In this document: piece after piece, positions 8,353-15,224 of the stretch
Layout of the letters: each line of letters starts with the position of its first letter
Position numbering within the stretch: position 1 is the first letter of the stretch
IMG/VR virus record: IMGVR_UViG_3300028844_003149
Location: 1-25,272 of that record
Length of the DNA stretch: 25,272 nt
Source of the DNA: a virus
Reading direction: 5' to 3' (one strand)
Position numbers and translations under genes: made by a program
The notes under the pieces: model-generated
What the model was told of the DNA's origin: nothing
Seen by the model: the letters and a program-made list of their open reading frames with translations, nothing else
The model's database searches: none

Positions 8353-9228
8353 CTAATTCTGGTTATATAAACTACCAAGACCACCTTGTGGTGATAGTCC
8401 TCCATAAACAGTACCAAAAGCTTGAGCTGCTGATAAAGCTGGAGAAGTTACTTGAGGAGGAGAATAAACAGCTCCTGGAGTTCCTTGTGCAATTCCTCCA
8501 AATACATTTGTAGCTCCTGCTAACTGTTGTAATGGAAATTGTTGACCTATTAAATTAGCTTGCTGATTGGCATCCAAAATAGATTGTGAATATTGTTGAG
8601 CACCTGTTCCAGCTAAACCTAATTCAGAAGTAATTCCTCTTCCTAATTGTTGTTGAATTGATGGAAATACTGTTAGATTTCCTAATGCTTGTTGTTGTAA
8701 AGCTTGAGCTCTTGTTAAACCTTCTTGTCTTAATCCAGCTATAGTTCCTGCATCAGAAATATCTCTTTGTCTTTCATATTCAGCTCTTTGTACACCTTCT
8801 CTACCACTACCAAACGCTCCAGCGCCAATAGCTTCAGCTGCTAGTCTTGTTCTTCCCGATGCTCGCTGCTCGTCTAACAAAGCTTGCGTCGTGTCAATAA
8901 CTTCTTGTTGATATGGAGACATGTAAGACTGATAACCAGATGGATCTAATAAACCTTCTGCTTTATCTAAAAATGGTTCGTATTGTGCAACTCCTGTACC
9001 TTGACCAACACCTGTAACAGCTCCGGTATCTGGTGAAAATTGTAAAGAACCTAATCCAGCTTGTGTTGCACTTCTTTGTTGAGCTGCTTGAATAAGAGGA
9101 TTGATTTGAGAAACCTGTGGCGTAATGCCAGTTACATCATATGCTTGACCTTCTGCAGGTAAAGTTGATGCAAGAACGTCTGAAAGTCTTTGACCTAGTG
9201 GTTCTAAAAATGGTTGTGGGTATGCCAT
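8353..9228 (-). CDS. Gln/Ala/Gly-rich virion-associated protein
   Basis: This is a 291-residue protein with the string SYMSPYQQEVIDTTQALLDE (about 100-120) followed by GAGAFGSGREGVQRAEYERQ, patterns I know from a common but uncharacterised virion-associated family of marine podoviruses and related phages. The rest is very rich in Gln, Ala and Gly and is predicted mainly helical. It has no cysteine, no membrane segment and no catalytic motif. Its start shares a base with the stop of the upstream gene (TAATG at 9228), so translation is probably coupled. Its place between two other ejection-type genes suggests an internal or tail-associated particle protein. Confidence 0.6.
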   Translation of the reverse strand: MAYPQPFLEPLGQRLSDVLASTLPAEGQAYDVTGITPQVSQINPLIQAAQQRSATQAGLGSLQFSPDTGAVTGVGQGTGVAQYEPFLDKAEGLLDPSGYQSYMSPYQQEVIDTTQALLDEQRASGRTRLAAEAIGAGAFGSGREGVQRAEYERQRDISDAGTIAGLRQEGLTRAQALQQQALGNLTVFPSIQQQLGRGITSELGLAGTGAQQYSQSILDANQQANLIGQQFPLQQLAGATNVFGGIAQGTPGAVYSPPQVTSPALSAAQAFGTVYGGLSPQGGLGSLYNQN

Positions 9229-10316
9229 TATACTTTGCCTCCTTCTTCTAATTTTTTCATAAGAGCGTACATTCTTTCAGAGCCTTCTTCTACGTCTCCG
9301 CCTCCCATACCTCTTACTGCATCTGCTGTAAAAACAAATTCATTATTTGATAACATTGCTGGAATGTCATCTTCTTTTTCTTTTATTCCAACTGGTGGTA
9401 TAAATCCAGCTTTTTCTCTTAAATCTAATTCCATAACACCTTTAGGGTTTTGTCTCATAGGAAGCCCCTCGATGCCCGCCGCTTGCATAGCATTCTGGCT
9501 TGCAGTGTCGCCTAACGCGTAATTCATTCTATTCATAATGCCGCCATTCATAACTGGTGCTCTTACTACATCTTTTATTTCGTCTGGTGTTTCAACTTCG
9601 TATCTAGCTAAGTTAGAAGGATCTTTATATCGTTCTGTATATTTAGCTACTTCTGCTTTGTATTCATTAAATTCGTTTTCTAATCTATTTATTAAATCAT
9701 GTTGTTCTTTGTAAGTTAAACCCGCTAATATTCCTGCTGCAGCTAATGAAATCAATTTTTGATAAGTGTCTATAGTGCCTAGAATGCCATCGTTTTTTCT
9801 TCTAGTTCTTCCCATATCAACACTTATGCCATCGTTTTTTCTTCTAGTTCTTCCCATATCAACACTTCTATCAAAAACATCCTCTTCTTTTAAGTCCTCA
9901 AATTGAGGAAAAGCATTCATCGCTTGCATTGCTATATCTTGAATTGTTGGCTGTGCAATTCCTTGTGTCTGATATATTGAACCTGATTGTCCCATGTTTC
10001 CAGTTGTAAAAGGATTTGATCCGTATTTTCCACCATAGGCACCTGGAGTAAAATTACCTACTTGTAATCCTTTGTAATCTCCACCAACACCAGAGGCTCT
10101 CATACCAGTGTATGCTTGTGCGTATGGTTGATAAGGATTTGGAACTACAGCAGCTATTTGTGCAATAGGATCTGCAACTTTTTTAATTGTTCTTCCTACT
10201 GACTTTACTGCTTTTTTAAGTGAACTTCCCAAACCATATTGTTCTCTTGGCATTGCATTCATAATACCACCGCCCATGTATAATTGTCTATTCATCTGTC
10301 CTCTTGATATTGTCAT
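9228..10316 (-). CDS. Virion-associated protein with PAML..NEFVF motif and a recent internal duplication
   Basis: This is a 362-residue protein. The N-terminal part has Gly-rich MGGGIMN and a basic helix (LKKAVKSVGRTIKKVADP). A 14-residue unit, SVDMGRTRRKNDGI, occurs twice in tandem at residues 151-164 and 165-178. A hydrophobic helix (LISLAAAGILAGL) and a charged, coiled-coil-like segment follow. The C-terminus holds DDIPAMLSNNEFVFTADAVRG, a motif shared by many marine phage virion proteins whose role is unknown to me. No cysteine is present. There is no clear ribosome site before ATG 10316, and a 12-base palindrome lies at 10318-10329. It heads the block of five presumed ejection genes, after the two glycosyltransferase genes. 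Confidence 0.6.
   Translation of the reverse strand: MTISRGQMNRQLYMGGGIMNAMPREQYGLGSSLKKAVKSVGRTIKKVADPIAQIAAVVPNPYQPYAQAYTGMRASGVGGDYKGLQVGNFTPGAYGGKYGSNPFTTGNMGQSGSIYQTQGIAQPTIQDIAMQAMNAFPQFEDLKEEDVFDRSVDMGRTRRKNDGISVDMGRTRRKNDGILGTIDTYQKLISLAAAGILAGLTYKEQHDLINRLENEFNEYKAEVAKYTERYKDPSNLARYEVETPDEIKDVVRAPVMNGGIMNRMNYALGDTASQNAMQAAGIEGLPMRQNPKGVMELDLREKAGFIPPVGIKEKEDDIPAMLSNNEFVFTADAVRGMGGGDVEEGSERMYALMKKLEEGGKV
9784..9867. repeat. Perfect 42-bp tandem duplication inside a coding region
   Basis: Bases 9784-9825 and 9826-9867 are identical 42-base units (each begins atgccatcgttttttcttct on the plus strand). The length is a multiple of three, so the reading frame is kept and the protein gains one 14-residue basic unit. 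The absence of any difference between copies points to a recent event. Confidence 0.95.
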
Positions 10317-10362
10317 AATTTAGCTAAATATTAGGCAGGCTTTGAATCCTGGAACGCCCACT

Positions 10363-11193
10363 TTACTTAATTTTTTGTTTGTCGTCAATCTTTTTTAAAT
10401 CAAGCGTAAGGTCATCTATCAACTTACCCTTAAATTGATACTCCCCTACGTGAGAAATTTCATCTAACACATATAAATGGCATTTACCACCTATTGCTGT
10501 CCATCTTTTACAAAAGCCAAAGTCCTCACCATAATATCTCTTCGTTTCAGGCTCATGATAGGTATCAAAAAAATTGTAAAAATAAGGTCTTGGAACTTCT
10601 TCTCCGTTAATAATCGTAGGTTGTTTAATTTCTAAATTAGGGTAGGCCTTTATCATTCTATGAAATACATTTTTCTTAATTAACATACATCCTGTTGGAG
10701 CGTGGGATACTTCAGCAACTCCTTCTTTAACTTTTATTTGATTACTACCTTCTATTTTTATAGGCCAAATAAAACCTAATCTAGAAAGTTGTTCTCCAGT
10801 CATATTAGGTTGTTTTCTTTTTTCTACTTTATTCCAATCAATAGTTTTCATTGGATAAGGAGCAGCAATAACGTCCACATCTTTTTCTATCATTTTAAAT
10901 ATTGTTTCTGGTTTAAATTCAACATCAGAATCTATAAATAAAAAATGAGTATAAGGATGTTTATCACATTCTTCTAAAAAATTAGAAACACAAAGATTTC
11001 TACCTTGAGTAACTAAAGAAGATTTTAACAACGTAAAACTAACTAGAATACCTTGACCAAGACAAACTTGTTGAAACTTTAAAAGTGATTGAGTGTAATG
11101 AATAGAGCATTCTGAATGACAAGGTGTTGCTACAAAAATAGAAACTTTTTTACTAACAGGTTGGTTAATCCATATGGGTGTATTATTTTGCAT
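10363..11193 (-). CDS. GT-A fold glycosyltransferase
   Basis: This is a 276-residue protein. The start VSIFVATPCHSECSIHYTQS is the nucleotide-sugar-binding strand and turn of GT-A enzymes. FLFIDSDVEF places a DxD metal/donor motif at residues 88-90. ED (223-224) in RYYGEDFGFCKRW is a likely catalytic acid pair, and ISHVG (His 248) is a typical late metal ligand. No membrane segment is present, so it should be cytoplasmic. Its start overlaps the end of the GT-B gene by 11 bases and has AAGGA upstream, so the pair is made together. It would transfer a sugar from an activated donor; acceptor and sugar cannot be read from sequence. Candidates are virion protein, modified DNA base or surface glycan. 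Confidence 0.85.
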   Translation of the reverse strand: MQNNTPIWINQPVSKKVSIFVATPCHSECSIHYTQSLLKFQQVCLGQGILVSFTLLKSSLVTQGRNLCVSNFLEECDKHPYTHFLFIDSDVEFKPETIFKMIEKDVDVIAAPYPMKTIDWNKVEKRKQPNMTGEQLSRLGFIWPIKIEGSNQIKVKEGVAEVSHAPTGCMLIKKNVFHRMIKAYPNLEIKQPTIINGEEVPRPYFYNFFDTYHEPETKRYYGEDFGFCKRWTAIGGKCHLYVLDEISHVGEYQFKGKLIDDLTLDLKKIDDKQKIK

Positions 11194-12112
11194 TTATTAT
11201 TCCTTTTAAAAAATTAGTCCAAGCCATACCTATTTTAGTCCAATTATAATATTGATTTACATAATCTACTTGAAAACTTAAATGTTTTTGAATCCCAGGA
11301 TTATTTAAATTAGGTGCTGCGTTTTCAACAGCAAAAGCAAAGTTAGCTGCTAGATTTAAATGATTAGCTTGATAAGGAACGTATGTTGAAAACTCTGCAC
11401 AAGTTTCATACAAAGCTCCAAAGTCTGTAGTAATAATATATAAACCAGCTGCCATAGCTTCTATTGCAGATATACAAAAAGTTTCTTCCCAAATATTAGG
11501 ATAAACAAACATATCGTATTTATGTAAATTTTCTTTTATATATTCATTTGGTTTATATCCAATATAATTAACATTCGGTAGCTGTTTAGCTTGAGCATAT
11601 AATTCTTCATAATGTTTATCATTCATTTGTTTGAATGCTGTGCCATATACTTCACAGGAAGAATAAACATCTAATTCTATATTAGGATTTTTTATAAGTT
11701 GCATAGTTGCTAACATTACATTTAATCCTCTCCAAGGTGTAGGATGAAAAATTAATTTTACTTTTTTATCTTTTTTTTGAAAAAGTCTAGGTTTAATATT
11801 ATCTATTCCATTTTTAATTACTAAACATTTTTCTGTTGGTACGTTAAACTCTCTTCTAAATTGTTCATAATTCCAATGTGAGTTAAATATATACCAATCA
11901 TATTTTTTGTGATTGTTTTTATCTAAAAACCAAGGTCTTAAATTAGGTTGATCATAAGAATTTTTCTGCCAAAGTATGTTTGGTTTTGTTGGATGTAACG
12001 GAATCTTCTCTGGAACTGAAGTTGTTATTTGAACTTTATCTAAAAGACTTTCATCAACATGCTTTTTTAAATATTCAAACTGTAACTCAGTACCACCTCG
12101 CGGTGCTTGCAT
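11183..12112 (-). CDS. GT-B fold glycosyltransferase (GT4-like)
   Basis: This is a 309-residue protein. The N-terminus APRGGTEL is the glycine-rich acceptor-side loop found at the start of this family. Residues about 118-130 (KLIFHPTPWRGL) hold the conserved Arg that binds donor phosphate. PNIWEETFCISAIEAMAAG places the E-x7-E donor-binding motif at Glu 210 and Glu 218. At 309 residues it is compact compared with the 350-400 usual for GT4 enzymes, but both Rossmann lobes appear present. It starts 3 bases after the stop of the 12116-12307 gene and overlaps the GT-A gene, so the two glycosyltransferases form one translational unit, perhaps acting in sequence on the same acceptor. The acceptor is unknown. 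Confidence 0.85.
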   Translation of the reverse strand: MQAPRGGTELQFEYLKKHVDESLLDKVQITTSVPEKIPLHPTKPNILWQKNSYDQPNLRPWFLDKNNHKKYDWYIFNSHWNYEQFRREFNVPTEKCLVIKNGIDNIKPRLFQKKDKKVKLIFHPTPWRGLNVMLATMQLIKNPNIELDVYSSCEVYGTAFKQMNDKHYEELYAQAKQLPNVNYIGYKPNEYIKENLHKYDMFVYPNIWEETFCISAIEAMAAGLYIITTDFGALYETCAEFSTYVPYQANHLNLAANFAFAVENAAPNLNNPGIQKHLSFQVDYVNQYYNWTKIGMAWTNFLKGIINAK

Positions 12113-12115
12113 AAA

Positions 12116-12307
12116 TTACTTTCTGCCCATTACTTTTTGTAACAACTCTAATCCTTTATTTGTTACAGTAACAGTAGTATCTGTAGCTAAATCTTCGATA
12201 GAATGATTTTCTAAAAACAATTCTTTGCTATCATAAGATTTACCCGTAGACTTACTTCTAAAAGTTTGTTTTGTTGTCGTTTCTATTTCTGGTATTTCTT
12301 TATCCAT
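12116..12307 (-). CDS. Small hypothetical protein
   Basis: This is a 63-residue, charged, Thr-rich protein beginning MDKEIPEIETTTKQTF and ending LELLQKVMGRK. No known domain is recognised. It overlaps the end of the upstream gene by 8 bases and is 3 bases from the GT-B gene, so it lies in a tightly packed translational chain. The C-terminal half may form one helix (NKGLELLQKVM). It might be a small partner of the tail or glycosyltransferase genes, but nothing in the sequence decides this. Confidence 0.55.
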   Translation of the reverse strand: MDKEIPEIETTTKQTFRSKSTGKSYDSKELFLENHSIEDLATDTTVTVTNKGLELLQKVMGRK

Positions 12308-12635
12308 TTTCTTGTGATCTATCTATCAGAAGATAGCTTACTTGTCCAGTGATCTGATTAGCAGTATCTGCTTGTGCTTTTAATATATCACCTTCTTCCA
12401 TATTTATTATATCTTTAGCTAAATTTATAGAGGATTTGTTTAACTGCGCATGTGATATCTCCACATCAGAACCACCAAATTTCTTAAGAAATAGATCTAC
12501 ATCTACATTACTAGCTGTTGCATGACTAGCTTGAACTGCTTTAACTATCGCAACCGATGATGTGTTAATAGTTAACACAGTTGTCAAATTAGTTGTTGTT
12601 AAATTAAAAGTTTCGCTTTTATAAAAATTTGCCAT
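12300..12635 (-). CDS. Small beta-type virion protein (predicted)
   Basis: This is a 111-residue protein with a regular alternation of beta-strand-like stretches (ETFNLTTTNLTTVLTINTSS, VAIVKAVQASHA, GQVSYLLIDRS), without cysteine or charge clusters. This fits a small beta-sandwich structural protein, and I know similar N-termini beside the tail hub gene in marine podoviruses. No Shine-Dalgarno precedes ATG 12635; instead the stop of the 20-residue micro-ORF lies 3 bases upstream. Its translation therefore probably depends on ribosomes finishing the micro-ORF. Its place next to the hub/nozzle gene suggests a tail-associated role. Confidence 0.55.
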   Translation of the reverse strand: MANFYKSETFNLTTTNLTTVLTINTSSVAIVKAVQASHATASNVDVDLFLKKFGGSDVEISHAQLNKSSINLAKDIINMEEGDILKAQADTANQITGQVSYLLIDRSQENG

Positions 12636-12638
12636 TAA

Positions 12639-12701
12639 CTAAGAAACCAGTTTTTCTGGCTCATCTACTGGATCTGGAAAAACTGGTGTTATTGTACCCA
12701 T
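12639..12701 (-). CDS. 20-residue micro-ORF with perfect Shine-Dalgarno
   Basis: The frame ATG 12701 to TAG 12639 encodes MGTITPVFPDPVDEPEKLVS, an acidic, proline-rich peptide. A perfect AGGAGG (plus 12711-12716) lies 9 bases upstream, and the ATG shares a base with the TAA stop of the tail hub gene (TAATG). The next gene starts 3 bases after its stop without its own ribosome site. These three facts support real translation, either as a functional small peptide or as a coupling leader for 12300-12635. It also contains an 11-base perfect inverted repeat. It is too short for ordinary gene callers. Confidence 0.55.
   Translation of the reverse strand: MGTITPVFPDPVDEPEKLVS
12646..12687 (-). other. 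Perfect 11-bp inverted repeat within the micro-ORF
   Basis: ACCAGTTTTTC (12646-12656) and GAAAAACTGGT (12677-12687) are perfect reverse complements around a 20-base loop. In the minus-strand mRNA the stem would lie wholly inside the micro-ORF and end 10 bases before the next start codon. No U-run follows, so it is not an intrinsic terminator. A translation-control hairpin is possible. Confidence 0.6.
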
Positions 12702-14644
12702 TATCTTCTACCTCCTGCGTGAATATCTAATCTTAAAGTGCCATATCTCCACGACTGGTCTTTACCATCATTTTCAATTTTCAGACTTACTTGTCTTCCT
12801 CTAACTCTTGTGCTTTTAAATTCAGTTGTAGTATTAATTGTAAAAGGTCCTGTAACTAAAGGATAATTATTATCAGTTGTTTCGGATGATGCTGGATAGT
12901 TTCTAAATCTTAAAGTGACTTTTGCATTACCTTCTAAATTTTTAAAGTCGGGTATAAATCTAGATACTCTCATAATATTTTCACCTGCTCCATTTAAACC
13001 TTGTTGCGCGTCTAAATCATAATCACCAGATATTACATAAGAAGTTATAGCAAACGATGTAGTATCAGCAAGAACAGCATTAGTGCCTGTTTCATGTGCC
13101 CAAAATCTCGTTGCTCCGTATGTATTTGATGCACCATTAATAACTGGAAAAGAGGGTACAGTGCTTGCTAAAAATTCAGTAGCATAAGGCAATGAATAAG
13201 TATGATTGTCTTGATAACTTGTTCTGGATAAAGATCCTGTTGACCAAGTATTTTCTACATAGTTATAGGTTACTACTCTATCAATTTGAGCTGATCCTGC
13301 TTTTGGATAAAACCAAAATATTTCATTGTATAAACTGTTGTGTTCACCATAAGCAATTTTACTAGCTTCATAGTTTATACCTAAATTAGAGTTTCCAGTT
13401 GTAAATACAAAATCTTCTACGAGTGATCCTAATTGTGTTACTGTTCCATCAAATTTAAAAAAACCTCCACCGAAACCCATCCAATATACAGCTCCTTGTG
13501 AATATACCAAAGTGTGTTGTGATAAACACCCACAGTTAGAACCAACTTGTCTAAGTGAAAAAGTAAAAGGTGGTCCAACAAATTGAATTACATAAGCTGC
13601 TTGATCTGTTAAAACCAACACATAATCTTTACCTTGAACAGCGGCTATAATTTCATTTCCTTGATCAAGTAAAAATGTTCCTGCAGTATTTGTTGCAGTT
13701 GGAGTATAAGTATTAAAGTCTTCTTGGTTTGAAAATCGAATAAACATTTTATTTTGTGTATCTGTATTACCTATAGTTTCTTCTGTTCCTATATGAAACA
13801 AATGTCTGTCTCTATCTGACACAAGAGTTATAACTGAAGCTGTAGGTGCATTTGTCATTACAACTGCTCTTGTATCAATTGCCGATGGGCCATCTTGAGC
13901 AATAGTATTCCAAGTAAAAGTTCTGCCGTTGTGAATTGTTGCAACAAGAGTTTGACCAAAAGTGTCCAGTGACCAGTTACCAGGATCTAATGTTACATTT
14001 GAAGATGTTGATGCTTCTCCCCATTTTTCACTACCGTAAGTATCTGTACCCCAACCAAACGCCGAAGTTTGTGCAATGGGTCCTATGGTTACATATCTAT
14101 TCTGAGTCGCTGATCCAGCAGAAGATATGCCAGAGCTTGTTTCATTTGAAGGCATTGTAATTGTATATGCATTACTTCCGCTTAAAGATGTTACTTCAAA
14201 AACATTTGTTGTAAAATCTGCTGCAACAAAAGACGTACCACTTCCAGGTAATGTTACATTTTTAAATTTTACATAGTCTCCAACAGCTACTTGTGCTGCC
14301 GTTACATTTACAGTTACTGTAGCTGACCCGTTTGTGGTTGTAAAAGTTACACCTGATTGATCTGCTTCTACGGGTGTAATATCATAAAAAGCAGACTCGT
14401 AATAAATTACTAATAACTTAGATGTACCAATGGCAGCATACTTTCTACCATCTAAGTCTGACCAACTAAGTTGATCACGAGCAGGACCTGATAAAGTTGC
14501 ATTAACAAGTTCTGACCAACCCCCTATTTTTTCTGGTTGACCATATCTAAATCTAACATTGTCTCCGTCAGTCCATTGACCTTCAGCACCTGTTTCAGTA
14601 TCTTGTTTATTAAAACCTGGTCTAAAATTAATTTTTTGAAGCAT
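12701..14644 (-). CDS. Tail hub/nozzle protein (stabilisation-protein-like, predicted)
   Basis: This is a 647-residue protein beginning MLQKINFRPGFNKQDTETG, followed by GQWTDGDNVRFRYGQPEKIGGW. This N-terminus is a strongly conserved signature of a large tail protein in marine podoviruses. Family members I know are annotated as stabilisation or tail-tube proteins, and by analogy with P22 gp10 or T7 gp12 they close the tail below the adaptor. The body is all-beta with repeated hydrophobic strands (KLLVIYYESAFYDI, YVLVLTDQAAYVIQF, GAVYWMGFGGGFFKF), consistent with a beta-propeller core; a CGC pair lies at SNCGCLSQ. No strong ribosome site precedes ATG 14644. It is separated from the other tail genes by the inverted modification cassette. 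Confidence 0.7.
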   Translation of the reverse strand: MLQKINFRPGFNKQDTETGAEGQWTDGDNVRFRYGQPEKIGGWSELVNATLSGPARDQLSWSDLDGRKYAAIGTSKLLVIYYESAFYDITPVEADQSGVTFTTTNGSATVTVNVTAAQVAVGDYVKFKNVTLPGSGTSFVAADFTTNVFEVTSLSGSNAYTITMPSNETSSGISSAGSATQNRYVTIGPIAQTSAFGWGTDTYGSEKWGEASTSSNVTLDPGNWSLDTFGQTLVATIHNGRTFTWNTIAQDGPSAIDTRAVVMTNAPTASVITLVSDRDRHLFHIGTEETIGNTDTQNKMFIRFSNQEDFNTYTPTATNTAGTFLLDQGNEIIAAVQGKDYVLVLTDQAAYVIQFVGPPFTFSLRQVGSNCGCLSQHTLVYSQGAVYWMGFGGGFFKFDGTVTQLGSLVEDFVFTTGNSNLGINYEASKIAYGEHNSLYNEIFWFYPKAGSAQIDRVVTYNYVENTWSTGSLSRTSYQDNHTYSLPYATEFLASTVPSFPVINGASNTYGATRFWAHETGTNAVLADTTSFAITSYVISGDYDLDAQQGLNGAGENIMRVSRFIPDFKNLEGNAKVTLRFRNYPASSETTDNNYPLVTGPFTINTTTEFKSTRVRGRQVSLKIENDGKDQSWRYGTLRLDIHAGGRR

Positions 14645-14691
14645 ATCTGTCTATAATACCTAATTTTGTTTATTTGACTAGACTATTTTTA

Positions 14692-14697
14692 TATAAT
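14692..14697 (+). promoter_or_regulatory. Candidate -10 element for the plus-strand modification cassette
   Basis: A perfect TATAAT at 14692-14697 lies 20 bases before ATG 14718, in the 73-base divergent gap. The nearest -35-like hexamers are badly spaced (TTGACT at 14674-14679, 12 bases; TTGTTT at 14667-14672, 19 bases). It may be a weak or activator-dependent promoter, or chance in AT-rich DNA. Confidence 0.35.
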
Positions 14698-14717
14698 AGA
14701 GTATAGCCATATCATAA

Positions 14718-15224
14718 ATGATGAAAGAAAACGATAAAAAAGATCTAGGCTTTACTATCATAGATAATTTTATGGATCAAACCTATTTCAAGCAATTGCA
14801 AGATGTGGTTATGGGTGATCAAATGTCTTGGTTTTTTCAAAAAGAAGTAAATAGCTTTGATAAAAATATATATTTTACACATATTCTTTATCAAGATTAT
14901 GCTCCTTGTTCTAACCTTTGGGGACATTTTCAAAACCTAGCACTGAGATTAGATGCAAAAGCTTTTATAAGAATTAAAATGAATTGTTATCCTAGAACAG
15001 ATAAAATTATAACACATGCTAGTCATGTGGATGAAGACTTTAAGCATAGAGGTGCTCTCTTTTATTGGAATACTAATAATGGTAAAACCATTTTAGAAAA
15101 TGGAACTGAAATAAAATCTGTTGCAAATAGAATGTTACTATTTAATGCAGCAAGACCTCATCAAAGCACGACGTGCACAGATCAACCAGCTAGGTACAAT
15201 ATAAATTTTAATTTTTTTAAATGA
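14718..15224 (+). CDS. 2-oxoglutarate/Fe(II)-dependent oxygenase
   Basis: This is a 168-residue protein of the double-stranded beta-helix 2OG oxygenase type. The iron triad is His 103-x-Asp 105 (in ASHVDED) and His 148 (in NAARPHQS), with Arg 159 (PARYNINF) placed to bind 2-oxoglutarate. The 43-residue gap between the second and third ligands is normal for the prolyl-hydroxylase-like group. It should use O2 and 2OG to hydroxylate a substrate in the cytoplasm; the substrate is unknown. It is the first gene of a plus-strand cassette and overlaps the carbamoyltransferase start by four bases (ATGA). There is no clear ribosome site, and ATG 14721 is an alternative start. All catalytic residues are intact. 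Confidence 0.85.
   Translation: MMKENDKKDLGFTIIDNFMDQTYFKQLQDVVMGDQMSWFFQKEVNSFDKNIYFTHILYQDYAPCSNLWGHFQNLALRLDAKAFIRIKMNCYPRTDKIITHASHVDEDFKHRGALFYWNTNNGKTILENGTEIKSVANRMLLFNAARPHQSTTCTDQPARYNINFNFFK

Noticed and set aside
9784-9867. Possible CRISPR-type repeat
   Set aside because: The two copies are directly adjacent with no spacer and lie in frame within a coding gene.
10330-10360. tRNA T-arm-like string (CAGGATTCAAAGCCTG) that could mark an attachment site
   Set aside because: Only four base pairs form, the loop length is wrong, and no acceptor, D or anticodon arm can be drawn around it.
12646-12687. Intrinsic terminator after the tail hub gene
   Set aside because: The stem is perfect but AT-containing, the loop is 20 bases and no U-run follows; downstream genes in the same operon need read-through.
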